From UBA9655 sp964597045 (GTDB lineage Bacteria; Pseudomonadota; Alphaproteobacteria; UBA9655): 64,000 nucleotides of DNA. Shown piece after piece: positions 37,351 to 46,151 of the stretch. The stretch spans positions 1-64,000 of the forward strand of contig CAZQWE010000002.1 in assembly GCA_964597045.1 (NCBI GenBank), in the 5' to 3' direction. The position numbers were made by a program, and so were the translations under genes. Below the pieces are notes generated by a model. That model saw only the letters and a program-made list of their open reading frames with translations. It made no database searches and had not been told where the DNA came from. The number at the start of each line of letters is the position of its first letter. Position 1 is the first letter of the stretch.

Positions 37351-37365
37351 TGAGTTATTATTTAC

Positions 37366-37896
37366 CTAAGCACCCATTAAAGCACCAACGATAGCTCTCG
37401 CGTATGGCCAAAGAATTTGAGCTGTGTAGGTTACTGACGGGAAAAAGGTACTCGAAGCTCCATCCCACACATCAGTCCATAGGGTGGGTGTCTCTCCACG
37501 AGCTATTCTGGCGTTGCGCTTAGCCTCCCCTACCTTCAGTCCTTCATCATAAATTTGCTTATAGCCACTAAATATTCCCGTAACATATTTACCAAAACTA
37601 CCAGCCTGCTTGGCTTGTTTACCACCCGTTTCCATCAATATTTCCATTGTCGTTGGGGGTTTTGCCTGAGCTTTTTTATCAGATGGTTTCTTTTCCTCCT
37701 CTTTCTGTTTTAAGAGAGGAGAGAGTGCCTTACTTTCCCGATCTTCATTGCTGACAGGGTCATCAACCACCTGAAGAATGTTCAAATTCTGCGTCTGTTC
37801 ATGAAGCAACGAGTTTGATTTTCCATAAGCACTACCACCAATTGCTAACAAATTGACAAGTACAAAACTAATCAATGTCATTTTTAATTTTTCCAT
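37366..37896 (-). CDS. secreted hypothetical protein
   Basis: 176 residues. There is a signal peptide (M-E-K-L-K-M-T-L-I-S then hydrophobic, cut near S-A-Y-G), a Lys/Glu/Pro-rich linker around 60-85, and a C-terminal domain ending in a weakly hydrophobic stretch (A-Q-I-L-W-P-Y-A-R-A-I-V-G-A-L). No family recognised. The ribosome-binding site is AGGTG-like. A palindromic element lies just downstream. Confidence 0.6.
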   Translation of the reverse strand: MEKLKMTLISFVLVNLLAIGGSAYGKSNSLLHEQTQNLNILQVVDDPVSNEDRESKALSPLLKQKEEEKKPSDKKAQAKPPTTMEILMETGGKQAKQAGSFGKYVTGIFSGYKQIYDEGLKVGEAKRNARIARGETPTLWTDVWDGASSTFFPSVTYTAQILWPYARAIVGALMGA

Positions 37897-37995
37897 AACT
37901 GCACCTAATAAACTAATTTATTTTCTATTTATATATTCTCACATATTTATTAATAATTTAATAAGTTTAATCTATCGTTTTGAAGATAAATAAGA

Positions 37996-38026
37996 TAAAA
38001 AAGCCCCCCCAAAAACCAGGGGGGCC
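37996..38026 (-). terminator. Rho-independent terminator
   Basis: On the minus strand a GCCCCCC/GGGGGGC stem is followed by TTTTTT, directly after the stop of the secreted protein at 38032. Confidence 0.85.
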
Positions 38027-38031
38027 TTGAG

Positions 38032-38859
38032 TTACAAGGACAGTAGATACTTTAACCTATTGAGTTCACTTGTTCTATACCAAATAATCTGCTCATACTT
38101 TTTAGGGTCTTTATCCTTAACAGAAGCCTTGATTAAGTACTGAAGTGTTACCTCTAGGTCATTTACCCTTTGTTGATACTGGCTCCTATCTTCCACATAG
38201 TTAGCCAGCTCTTCCAAGTCTTTATCCGCTTGACTTTGAAGGTAGAGATCATTGTGCACAAGTTTTGCACTAATCTCTTTTTGTCTATCAGATGGACTTG
38301 AAAAGATCAGTAACTTATCCCAAATAGTCTCTTCCTCGGCTTCTTTGTATTTTTTATCCAATTTAGCTTTAGTAATATCATGTTCGTAGATTTCACGATA
38401 TATGCGGTCCATTGGATGAACTTTCCCTATTTTATTTACTGAACGCATTTCAACTTTTTCCGCAGCATGTCTTAGGGCTTTGCTGAGAATACCTCTTTCT
38501 AATTCACCAGCTTTATTTAGCCCTGCACCAACCGCAGTAAGAATGACCTTTGATTGTGGTTCAGGATCTAATGCTCCAATGACTCCGAGTCCAGTTCCAA
38601 CCATACTCACAATGGGACCCATTTTTGAAGTAAATTTACTCCCTTTGGAATACTTTAAAGCACGACCATGTTCTTTAGCGGCTTCTAAGTCATTCTGAAT
38701 CTTTACATGATTCGAAAGTGTATATGAACTGCTATTAAACTGTCTCTCAATATCGTCCTCATTTAGTATAGCCTTTGATGATACTGGAGTTGTCAGCAGT
38801 AAAGCACTGATTGAATAGAGGAGTAGCTTTCTTGTAACTTGATATTTATTGATACCCAT
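38032..38859 (-). CDS. secreted helical hypothetical protein
   Basis: 275 residues from ATG 38859 (M-G-I-N-K-Y-Q), with AAGGAG directly upstream and a signal peptide ending near V-S-S-K-A. The longer frame to 39090 lacks a ribosome-binding site and overlaps the next gene's start. A Gly-rich hydrophobic stretch (M-V-G-T-G-L-G-V-I-G) is followed by long charged helices and predicted coiled coil. No family recognised; its own terminator follows. Confidence 0.65.
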   Translation of the reverse strand: MGINKYQVTRKLLLYSISALLLTTPVSSKAILNEDDIERQFNSSSYTLSNHVKIQNDLEAAKEHGRALKYSKGSKFTSKMGPIVSMVGTGLGVIGALDPEPQSKVILTAVGAGLNKAGELERGILSKALRHAAEKVEMRSVNKIGKVHPMDRIYREIYEHDITKAKLDKKYKEAEEETIWDKLLIFSSPSDRQKEISAKLVHNDLYLQSQADKDLEELANYVEDRSQYQQRVNDLEVTLQYLIKASVKDKDPKKYEQIIWYRTSELNRLKYLLSL

Positions 38860-39065
38860 TTTATAATCTCCTTGGTTATGTTGATGAGGGAGCCCTCGTG
38901 GCTCTCTCTCTTTTTGTTTTAAGGAGGACAAAAGGACCGCCTTATCACACCACCATGGTATAAAGAGGATGCCTTTGCAGATATCCGCATAAGGGCAGTA
39001 ATACGGGTGACTAGTACAAAAATGATTAGGGGAAGTTGTCGGTAATTTTATGCAGGGGAACGAAC

Positions 39066-39857
39066 ATGAAACTGTGGACCGTCGATGCATTTACTGACAA
39101 ACCGTTTAAGGGAAATCCAGCAGCCATTGCTTTAGTGGATAATTTTTTGAGTGATTCAATGAGTCGCGAACTAGCAGCCGAGATCAACTTACCAGAGACA
39201 GGGTTTGTGAAGCCTTTGGGTCAAGATCACTATCATATTCGTTGGTTTACTCCAAAAGTCGAAGTCGAACTGTGTGGACATGGCACTCTCGCTGCGGCTC
39301 ATATCTTATATCAGGAAAATCTTATTAAGGATAATAAGATAACGTTTGAGTCGTTGTATGGGCAACTCTTTGTAAAGAAAGAAGGAAATTACATAACATT
39401 AGATTTTCCTCTTATTAAGGTAGAGAGCTCTCCCTATTCAAAAGAATCCTTAGAGGATCTACTTGGAATTAAATCAATCACTCACTGTTTTGTCACACGT
39501 GATACAGTTATTGCTGAGCTTTCGGATGAGGTCGAGCTCAGAAATTTAAACTTAGATCCAGAGAAAATAAGACAAATTGAACATGTTGGTCTCGTTGTGA
39601 CAACAAAAGGCCTTGCACCCTACGATTTTGTTTCCCGTGTTTTTGGTCCAAAGAAAGGGACTAATGAAGATCCTGTTACTGGATCTGTCCATTGTTTGCT
39701 GGCTGATTACTGGCAGCAGAAGCTTGGAAAAACTGAATTCCTAGCGTATCAAGCTTCCCCTCGAGGAGGAGAAATGAGTATTAAAATCCTAGGAAATCGA
39801 GTTCTTCTTAAGGGACAAGCTATCACGATAACTGAAGGAAATTTAAAGATTTTCTAG
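39066..39857 (+). CDS. PhzF-family isomerase/epimerase-like protein
   Basis: 263 residues of the diaminopimelate-epimerase fold. V-D-A-F-T-x-K-P-F-K-G-N-P-A-A opens the chain, the probable catalytic Glu44 lies in P-E-T-G-F-V, and G-T-N-E-D-P-V-T-G-S-V-H appears near 197-208. No phenazine genes are nearby, so a housekeeping isomerase role is more likely. AGGGGA precedes ATG 39066. Confidence 0.85.
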   Translation: MKLWTVDAFTDKPFKGNPAAIALVDNFLSDSMSRELAAEINLPETGFVKPLGQDHYHIRWFTPKVEVELCGHGTLAAAHILYQENLIKDNKITFESLYGQLFVKKEGNYITLDFPLIKVESSPYSKESLEDLLGIKSITHCFVTRDTVIAELSDEVELRNLNLDPEKIRQIEHVGLVVTTKGLAPYDFVSRVFGPKKGTNEDPVTGSVHCLLADYWQQKLGKTEFLAYQASPRGGEMSIKILGNRVLLKGQAITITEGNLKIF

Positions 39858-39959
39858 CCTTAAGATTTGAATAGGATTTGACAGTTCTTATGCTCTTCCT
39901 TGATTCTCTTATATTTGATAAGATCAAAGACATAAATTTTTAACACAGGGAGAAAAACC

Positions 39960-40397
39960 ATGAAAAAGATATCTAACGGATTACTAACAGTTAGCTTACT
40001 TACAGTATTCACACAGGTTTGTATTGCTGATACAAATAAAGCGACTGAAACAGCTGTTTCAGAAAGGCAACAAGGGATAAATACAGCACTGGACCAAGCC
40101 ATTAATAATTTAGGCGGTAATAAAAGAATCGCGATTGTTTATGATACTAGCTCTGGAGCTTCAGGACATAAGACTCTCGTAAATAATCTGAAACAATACC
40201 CCAACGTTAAAGTTGTTGCCACAGAGGCTGTTAATAGTAGTGATGCGGACTTGTCCTCTGTGGTCTTTAGGATTAAATCATCAGGGGCATCAACTATTTT
40301 CCTAGTGGGATCAGATACCCAGTCAAACGCGTTATCAAATGCGATGAGTCAATTTGGTATGAATATTCCCATTGTAAATCTTTCTCAAGGCATGTAA
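39960..40397 (+). CDS. secreted single-lobe receptor-ligand-binding-like protein
   Basis: 145 residues. A signal peptide (cut near C-I-A-D) is followed by about 120 residues resembling one lobe of a Leu/Ile/Val-type periplasmic binding protein: K-R-I-A-I-V-Y-D-T-S, then K-V-V-A-T-E-A, D-L-S-S-V-V-F-R-I-K-S-S-G-A. Family members are usually near 350-400 residues with two lobes. It has its own GGGAG ribosome-binding site and clean stop, so it may be a stable reduced form rather than debris. No ABC transporter genes adjoin. Confidence 0.55.
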   Translation: MKKISNGLLTVSLLTVFTQVCIADTNKATETAVSERQQGINTALDQAINNLGGNKRIAIVYDTSSGASGHKTLVNNLKQYPNVKVVATEAVNSSDADLSSVVFRIKSSGASTIFLVGSDTQSNALSNAMSQFGMNIPIVNLSQGM

Positions 40398-40410
40398 AGC
40401 GCAAGTGAAT

Positions 40411-41484
40411 CTAGGGCACTCTGTTTGAATTTTGATTAAGCAAGTTGTGTGCTTGCTCAAGTTCTCTCAAAACCTCTGCCACAGACCCCAAAGGAATTTG
40501 ACTGTCCCCTAAAGAAGAAGCAACAATGGGAAATCCACGGGGATTCACTTTTTCAAACAAGTATATACTGGGAAAAACGGTCCACTTGGCTTTACCCAAT
40601 TCAAGCTCTTGAAGTCTTTGAATACACTCAACTAACTCAGGCCAGTTTACAACGTAAGGATTTTTCATATCATCTGGCAGAAGAATGTTTTTGGGGCGCC
40701 ATACACCTGAAGTATCAGCCCAAGTATAACCAGGAACCCAAAGATCGTAGTGAATTCCCTGTCCTGTTTCTATAGCCGTAAGATGGAGTTTTTCTTCATC
40801 ATAATAGTTCCGTACCTGTGGCCAAAAGGAGAGACGATCCGTAATCAGCTCATTTGGCTCTGCAACATTGAGAAAGCTTTCCTCCTTACCTTTTGTTAGC
40901 TCCTTTGGAACAAAATAAGACACGAGTCGTTCTCCAAGGATTTCCCTTTTAATTATACCATCTTTCACGAGTTGACGCTGGCTCTCGAGGATGTCATGGT
41001 CAACATTAAGTATCCTTAGAATCAAATCAAAACTCTCTTGATAAGCTTGACCCAAATCCGTGTTCTCTTTCCAATAGTGTTGAAAATTCCTTGTCAGTTC
41101 CTGAAATATCGTAAAACCCTTTCCTTCCGACCATCCCCAAAAGTCTCCTGCTTTAGCTGCGTTACAAATATCCTTTCTATATTTCAAAGAAACTGTTGGA
41201 TAAGCCAATGTAAACACAGACAGCATCCCATCAATATCCAAATGGTTATTCACGACAAGATCGTAAGGAAGCATTGGGTTTGCATCAAGATACTTAAAAC
41301 AGCTCTCTGTCGATGTAGGAGCCTTATATTGTTCTTCCGTACAATTTGGAATCCAGTGACTGAGCTCCTTATCTATGCCTTTTCTAAACGTCCCATCACC
41401 TGTGCCATCCACAAAAAGAGTACTATTAGACTCAGGCCTAACAGCTGCTGAACCAAGTAAGTAAAAGGGTTTTTCTGATTTCAT
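40411..41484 (-). CDS. DHH-phosphoesterase-like hypothetical protein
   Basis: 357 residues from ATG 41484, which has GGAG six bases upstream (an in-frame ATG at 41496 is the alternative). V-N-N-H-L-D-I-D-G-M near 80-90 recalls the N-H/D-x-D metal motif of DHH/DHHA enzymes, but the rest is not recognised and no DHHA1 domain is seen. It is divergent from the XRE-cupin gene and shares an intergenic region with a clear operator, so it may be that regulator's target. No signal peptide. Confidence 0.5.
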   Translation of the reverse strand: MKSEKPFYLLGSAAVRPESNSTLFVDGTGDGTFRKGIDKELSHWIPNCTEEQYKAPTSTESCFKYLDANPMLPYDLVVNNHLDIDGMLSVFTLAYPTVSLKYRKDICNAAKAGDFWGWSEGKGFTIFQELTRNFQHYWKENTDLGQAYQESFDLILRILNVDHDILESQRQLVKDGIIKREILGERLVSYFVPKELTKGKEESFLNVAEPNELITDRLSFWPQVRNYYDEEKLHLTAIETGQGIHYDLWVPGYTWADTSGVWRPKNILLPDDMKNPYVVNWPELVECIQRLQELELGKAKWTVFPSIYLFEKVNPRGFPIVASSLGDSQIPLGSVAEVLRELEQAHNLLNQNSNRVP

Positions 41485-41535
41485 TTTAGTCTCCATAAAG
41501 TTAACTTGCTTTACACTAATTCATATGAGATGATT

Positions 41536-41555
41536 TATTGTCTGAAATGACAATA
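41536..41555. promoter_or_regulatory. candidate XRE-cupin operator
   Basis: TATTGTC-TGAAAT-GACAATA, perfect 7-bp arms with a 6-bp spacer, lies between the divergent genes 40411 and 41577. The symmetry and size fit a dimeric XRE repressor site. Confidence 0.65.
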
Positions 41556-41576
41556 TATTGGAGCAATGTTCATAAA

Positions 41577-42134
41577 ATGTCAGATACAAGCAAAAACCTT
41601 GGCCTAAGCCTGGAGTATTTAAGGAAAGCCAGAGGTTATACCCAAGATCAACTCAGCAAGATCTCAGGTATCCCTCGGGCTACACTTTCTCACATTGAAT
41701 CAGGACATGGAAATCCTTCTCTTAAAACATTAAGTAAACTAGCCCTTGCCTTAGGTGTACCTTTTGAAGAACTCATTATTGCCCCAAAAGCGGCTTGTGT
41801 CCTCACACGGAGTAATGAGCTCAAGAAAGTCCGAAGAGCTCAAGGTCAAGGGATTGTCGCAGAACTCCTTCCCCGCCCTATCCCTGGTCTTCAATTTGAA
41901 AGAGTAGAGCTTCACAACTCAGGACTCATTGTCGGCTCTCCTCACACAAAGGGCACTCGCGAGTATTTTACATGTACAAAAGGTCGCATTGCCGTAACGG
42001 TTGAAGGAGAAAAGTTTGTTTTAGACGAAGGAGATGTTCTTGCCTTTCCAGGAGACCGGAAGCATTCCTATCAAAACATGGAAGCTTTTTATAGCGAAGG
42101 AATCAGCATTGTAGCATTGTATTTTCCTGAATAA
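41577..42134 (+). CDS. XRE-family regulator with C-terminal cupin
   Basis: About 185 residues from ATG 41577. A helix-turn-helix at about 8-65 (Y-T-Q-D-Q-L-S-K-I-S-G-I-P-R-A-T-L-S-H-I-E) is joined to a cupin near 110-180 (E-Y-F-T-C-T-K-G and D-E-G-D-V-L-A-F-P-G-D). Proteins of this type sense small ligands and repress metabolic genes. Upstream starts (TTG 41538, ATG 41547) would place the start inside the operator. Aldehyde dehydrogenase follows and could be a target. Confidence 0.82.
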   Translation: MSDTSKNLGLSLEYLRKARGYTQDQLSKISGIPRATLSHIESGHGNPSLKTLSKLALALGVPFEELIIAPKAACVLTRSNELKKVRRAQGQGIVAELLPRPIPGLQFERVELHNSGLIVGSPHTKGTREYFTCTKGRIAVTVEGEKFVLDEGDVLAFPGDRKHSYQNMEAFYSEGISIVALYFPE

Positions 42135-42167
42135 ATGAAATATTATTAAAAATATTTGTAAAAAAAC

Positions 42168-42195
42168 TTGCATTTTTTTTATTTTGTGTTATTCT
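42168..42195 (+). promoter_or_regulatory. candidate promoter upstream of aldehyde dehydrogenase
   Basis: TTGCAT (42168-42173) and TATTCT (42190-42195) are 16 bp apart. Transcription would begin near the base of the hairpin at 42203. Confidence 0.4.
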
Positions 42196-42202
42196 AATAA
42201 TA

Positions 42203-42258
42203 GGACGGAGATTGAAAGAGTATCGTGATTGGACTCTGATTCGACTCCGTCCTTTTCT
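42203..42258 (+). terminator. long stem-loop with U-tract (terminator or attenuator)
   Basis: GGACGGAG pairs with CTCCGTCC, with a second inner stem AGAGT/ACTCT, followed by TTTTCTTT. It lies 70 bp after the XRE-cupin stop and 63 bp before the dehydrogenase start. It could end the first gene or attenuate the second. Confidence 0.6.
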
Positions 42259-42320
42259 TTGTTTACATTTCCATGCATTAGAGAGATCATAAGCCTCCAA
42301 ATAATTACAAGGAGCGCAAA

Positions 42321-43790
42321 ATGAACCACATTGAACTCGTTAAGCATTTAAATAATAAGCTTCTTGTTGGTGGAAAACTTGTAAATCCAATCAGCCATAA
42401 ATCTTTTGAAGTTCACAACCCTGCAACTATGGAGGTCATTGGCAAGGCTGCTGAAGCCCATGAGGAAGATGTCGATTTTGCGATCCAAACAGCCCATAAG
42501 GCTTGGCAGAACTGGAAACAAATGGAGGCCTCAGAAAGAGGACGTCTTATCTCAAAGTGCGCCGATTTGCTTGAAGAGCATGCTGATGAGCTGGCCACTC
42601 TCATGACATATGAAACAGGAAAAGCCCTAAGAACAGAAAGCCAAGTTGAAACTAAGATATTTGCGAATTGCTTCCGCTTTTATGGAGGGCTTGGCCTCGA
42701 GCTTAAAGGAGAAACAGTCCCCTACAGCCATAAAATGCTTACTCTTACTCTTCGTGAACCACTTGGTGTTGTGGGAGCCATCATTGCTTGGAACGTTCCT
42801 CTTTTGTTGATGTCACTTAAAGTAGCACCAGCATTGGTTGCTGGAAATACGGTCGTCATAAAATCCGCTGAAGAGGCTCCCTATACGGTCCTGAGAGCAA
42901 CAGAACTGATGAATACCATCCTTCCCCCCGGTGTTCTCAATATGATCTCTGGGGACGGCCCTACGACGGGTGAGCCACTCGTAAAACATCCCCTCATAAA
43001 GAAAGTCACATTCACTGGATCCGTCGAAACGGGCAAGCTAATTTATAAAAATATCGCCGACAAATTAATCCCTGTGACCCTTGAGCTTGGCGGCAAAAGC
43101 CCTATGATCGTCTGCGAAGATGTCAACCTTGATAAAGCTGTCACAGGAGCGCTCACAAGTATGCGTTTTACACGTCAAGGTCAAAGCTGCACAGCTGCAA
43201 GTCGTATCTTCGTTCATGACTCTATTTTCGATACATTCTTGAACAAAATGAAAGACAAAATTAATGCTATGAAAATGGGGGATCCCTTTGACCTTGAGAC
43301 AGATATTGGTTCTGTGATCTCCGAGGGGCAGTACGCTAAGATATTGAAGTATATTGAGCTTGGAAAAGCCGATGGAACGGCACATATTTGCTCAGCTCTT
43401 CCTACGGATCTTAAGTTTTCAAAGGGCTTATTTATCCAGCCCGTAGTGTTTACAGGCCTCCCCAATACACATAAGGTTTGCCGTGAAGAGATTTTTGGAC
43501 CTGTCACGACTCTTATTCCCTGGAAGAACTTTGAAGATGCGATCGCACAAGCCAATGACACGGACTATGGCCTAGCAGGTACAATCTGGACGAATAATCT
43601 TCATCAGGCTTTAAAGGGTGTTCATGAGTTGCAAGCAGGTTTTGTACAGGTAAATCAAAACGTAGTTGTTCAACCAGGTCTTTCTTACGGTGGTGTTAAA
43701 TCCTCAGGCCTTGGAAAAGAAGCGTCTCTTGAGGCTATGCTTGAACACTTCACTCATAAGAAAACGATTATTTTTAATATGCAGGAGTAG
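42321..43790 (+). CDS. NAD(P)-dependent aldehyde dehydrogenase
   Basis: A 489-residue aldehyde dehydrogenase of full length. Conserved points are A-W-N-V-P-L near 153, the active-site Glu in L-E-L-G-G-K-S-P and the nucleophile Cys in G-Q-S-C-T-A-A. E-E-I-F-G-P-V is present near 392. The specific aldehyde cannot be read. AAGGAG precedes ATG 42321. It lies downstream of an XRE-cupin regulator, a pairing common for amine and aldehyde catabolism. Confidence 0.93.
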   Translation: MNHIELVKHLNNKLLVGGKLVNPISHKSFEVHNPATMEVIGKAAEAHEEDVDFAIQTAHKAWQNWKQMEASERGRLISKCADLLEEHADELATLMTYETGKALRTESQVETKIFANCFRFYGGLGLELKGETVPYSHKMLTLTLREPLGVVGAIIAWNVPLLLMSLKVAPALVAGNTVVIKSAEEAPYTVLRATELMNTILPPGVLNMISGDGPTTGEPLVKHPLIKKVTFTGSVETGKLIYKNIADKLIPVTLELGGKSPMIVCEDVNLDKAVTGALTSMRFTRQGQSCTAASRIFVHDSIFDTFLNKMKDKINAMKMGDPFDLETDIGSVISEGQYAKILKYIELGKADGTAHICSALPTDLKFSKGLFIQPVVFTGLPNTHKVCREEIFGPVTTLIPWKNFEDAIAQANDTDYGLAGTIWTNNLHQALKGVHELQAGFVQVNQNVVVQPGLSYGGVKSSGLGKEASLEAMLEHFTHKKTIIFNMQE

Positions 43791-43911
43791 TTAGAGAAGC
43801 AATTCTACATTTTTTATAGATTTACGCTTTTTTAACGTTTAATATATCTAGAAACTAAATTAAAGTCGCTGTAGGATGGCTTTAGATTAAAAATTATAAA
43901 AGGGAAATACC

Positions 43912-44727
43912 ATGGCTAAGAAACCTTACATTATCGTTCTTGGAAATGAAAAAGGTGGCACAGGCAAGTCCACAGTTAGCATGCATGTAATTGTGAGTTT
44001 ATTAAGGCTTGGGTTTAGTGTCGGAAGCATTGACGTTGACGCGAGACAGGGAACTCTTACCCGCTATAACGAAAATAGAAAAAGCACGTCTGATAAGATG
44101 GAGAAGCCACTTCCATTGTCCGAACATATCCCTCTCCTTCCTAGCCAAAATGTGAATCGAGAAGAAGCCATCAAGGAAGACCAACAGAACTTAGAACAAG
44201 CCATAATCACACTATCATCGAAAGATTTCATTCTTATTGATACACCTGGAAGTGATTCCCCCCTATCAAGAGCTGCCCATGCAAAAGCCGATACGCTCAT
44301 CACACCCTTGAATGATAGCTTTATTGATTTGGATATGCTCGTAAGACTTAAGAGTGATAGTTTAGACATCCTCAGACCGAGTACATATTCTGAAATGGTT
44401 TGGGAGCAAAAAAAGCGTCGCGCTATAAATGATCAAGGAACAATTGAATGGATTGTTTTGAGGAACCGTCTGAGTAACCTCAATGCCCGCAACAAGTCCC
44501 AGATGGAAGAGGTCATTCAAGCCCTAGCTAAACGTATAGGATTTAGATATATCCCTGGATTTGGTGAACGTGTTATTTTCAGAGAACTGTTCTTATCTGG
44601 CTTGACTGTGCTCGATATGGAAGACTGTAAAATGCCACTCACGCTTTCCCATGTGTCAGCAAAACAGGAACTCCGGAATCTTATCCAGTTGATTGACCTC
44701 CCTAATGTAGAAAAGCTAGCAGCTTAA
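43912..44727 (+). CDS. mipZ: division-site positioning ATPase MipZ
   Basis: A 271-residue ParA/MinD-family ATPase. The deviant Walker A E-K-G-G-T-G-K-S-T is at 13-21, D-T-P-G-S-D-S-P is the Walker B region, and P-L-N-D-S-F-I-D-L-D is the MipZ-specific segment. In alphaproteobacteria MipZ forms a polar gradient that restricts FtsZ to mid-cell. A J-like membrane protein gene follows 6 bp later, the usual partner order. Confidence 0.93.
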   Translation: MAKKPYIIVLGNEKGGTGKSTVSMHVIVSLLRLGFSVGSIDVDARQGTLTRYNENRKSTSDKMEKPLPLSEHIPLLPSQNVNREEAIKEDQQNLEQAIITLSSKDFILIDTPGSDSPLSRAAHAKADTLITPLNDSFIDLDMLVRLKSDSLDILRPSTYSEMVWEQKKRRAINDQGTIEWIVLRNRLSNLNARNKSQMEEVIQALAKRIGFRYIPGFGERVIFRELFLSGLTVLDMEDCKMPLTLSHVSAKQELRNLIQLIDLPNVEKLAA

Positions 44728-44733
44728 CGAGAC

Positions 44734-45159
44734 ATGGCAGAGTTATTTCTTGTCGCATTTGGAATCGTCCTCCTGATTCTATTACTCCAGAAGCTCGAAC
44801 ACGCAGATGCTAAACTTTTAGTGAATACCATTAAATGGACATTCGTGGGTGTTATGTTATTTGCCGCTTTCTATCTCACACTTGTCGGACGCTTACTTCA
44901 AGTGGGAGCTATAGCTCTTCTTCTCATTCTTCTCTTAAGAAAAGATTATTTGGACTGGCGGAAAAAGAAACTTGCTCCTCCTCCTCTGGCAAGTCCCATG
45001 ACAAAGAAAGAAGCCGCTTCCTTACTTAAGGTTGACCTTAAAGCAACGGCAAAAGAAATCAATGAAGCCTTTGAACAAGCTCATCCAAAAGACTCAACGG
45101 AAGAGGATCGCTTAAAGCAAGCACGCGATCTTCTTTTAAAAGGAAAAAGGAAAAAATAG
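44734..45159 (+). CDS. membrane protein with degenerate J-like domain
   Basis: 141 residues with two or three N-terminal transmembrane helices (residues 3-70). The C-terminal part (about 88-141) resembles a TIM14-type J domain: M-T-K-K-E-A-A-S-L-L-K and E-I-N-E-A-F-E-Q-A-H-P-K-D. The canonical H-P-D tripeptide appears as H-P-K, so DnaK stimulation is doubtful. It is co-transcribed with mipZ and ends one base from the convergent hslV stop. Confidence 0.75.
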   Translation: MAELFLVAFGIVLLILLLQKLEHADAKLLVNTIKWTFVGVMLFAAFYLTLVGRLLQVGAIALLLILLLRKDYLDWRKKKLAPPPLASPMTKKEAASLLKVDLKATAKEINEAFEQAHPKDSTEEDRLKQARDLLLKGKRKK

Positions 45160-45160
45160 A

Positions 45161-45712
45161 TTAGTGCTCAATACTTTCAATTGTAAGATTGCTATTCGTA
45201 TAAACACAAATGTCTGCTGCTATTTTCATTGATTTTTCGGTAATTGTCTTTGCATCATATCCCTCTACGTCAATAAGAGCTCGTGCCGCTGATAGGGCAT
45301 AAGCACCACCGATTCCAACACCCACAAGACCATCATCTGGCTCAAAGACCTCGCCCGAACTTGTAAGAATGAGAGATTGTCGAGGATTGATGACGACCAA
45401 CATATCATGAATACTGCGGAGCAGTGGATCTTTTCGCCATTCACGAACCAAGTCAACACATGGTCTGAGGAGCTGGTGGGGATTCTGTTCAAGTTTTTCT
45501 TCAAGACGTTCGAATAGGGTTAATGCGTCAGCAGTTGATCCTGTAAAACCAACGATAACATTCCCTTTTGTTAAGCGTCTAATTTTTCTAACATTTGTTT
45601 TAATGATAAGACTTTCAAGTGAAACCTGGCCATCTGCGGCGATGACGACATCATTCCCTTTTCGAACAGACAAAATTGTTGTGCTTTGAAGAGAAGCATT
45701 TTTCATATCCAT
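45161..45712 (-). CDS. hslV: ATP-dependent protease subunit HslV
   Basis: A 183-residue threonine peptidase. The mature chain begins at T-T-I-L-S-V-R-K-G after a ten-residue propeptide. G-F-T-G-S-T-A-D-A and V-G-I-G-G-A-Y-A-L-S-A-A-R-A-L are family landmarks. HslV works with the ATPase HslU, which is not adjacent here and must lie elsewhere if present. Its ATG 45712 has AAGGAC upstream. Confidence 0.94.
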   Translation of the reverse strand: MDMKNASLQSTTILSVRKGNDVVIAADGQVSLESLIIKTNVRKIRRLTKGNVIVGFTGSTADALTLFERLEEKLEQNPHQLLRPCVDLVREWRKDPLLRSIHDMLVVINPRQSLILTSSGEVFEPDDGLVGVGIGGAYALSAARALIDVEGYDAKTITEKSMKIAADICVYTNSNLTIESIEH

Positions 45713-45790
45713 AGTTTGTCCTTTTTCGTGACTGTGCTATGATTCATGAATTATCATAAAGAAGTTACGATTTTATTAAGGGAGAAAATG

Positions 45791-46147
45791 ATGGGATATG
45801 ATACAGAAAACATATTTGCGCAAATATTACGCAAAGAACTTCCTGCTAAAGTCATATATGAAGATGAATATGCTCTCGCCTTTCCCGATGTTAATCCGAA
45901 AGCCCCCGTTCATATCTTGGTGATCCCTAAGGTTGAAGCAAAATCCTTTTATGACTTTACAGAGAAGGCTCCCCCTGACTTTATCATTGGCTTTTACAAG
46001 GCCATTTATAACGTCATAAAATCACAGAATCTTCAAGATGATGGCTTCCGGATCCTTTCAAATCACGGGGTTAATGGGATGCAACAAGTTCCTCATTATC
46101 ATGTTCATATCTTTGCAGGTCGCATCTTAGGCCCCATGATTTGTTAG
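45791..46147 (+). CDS. HIT-family nucleotide hydrolase
   Basis: 118 residues of the HINT type. The histidine triad P-H-Y-H-V-H-I-F-A-G is at about 105-114 and the N-terminal core has E-D-E-Y-A-L-A-F-P-D. These enzymes cleave phosphoramidates of nucleotides. I chose ATG 45791, six bases after GGGAG; 45788 and 45746 are in-frame alternatives. Confidence 0.9.
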   Translation: MGYDTENIFAQILRKELPAKVIYEDEYALAFPDVNPKAPVHILVIPKVEAKSFYDFTEKAPPDFIIGFYKAIYNVIKSQNLQDDGFRILSNHGVNGMQQVPHYHVHIFAGRILGPMIC

Positions 46148-46151
46148 TAAA

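Noticed and set aside
38884..38914. Terminator hairpin on the plus strand
   Set aside because: A stem with wobble pairs and TTTTT is visible, but no plus-strand gene ends there; it lies in the leader of a minus-strand gene.
38860..39090. N-terminal extension of the secreted protein at 38032
   Set aside because: It has no ribosome-binding site, reads as low-likelihood Cys/Pro-rich sequence, overlaps the PhzF start, and the ATG at 38859 has AAGGAG and a signal peptide.
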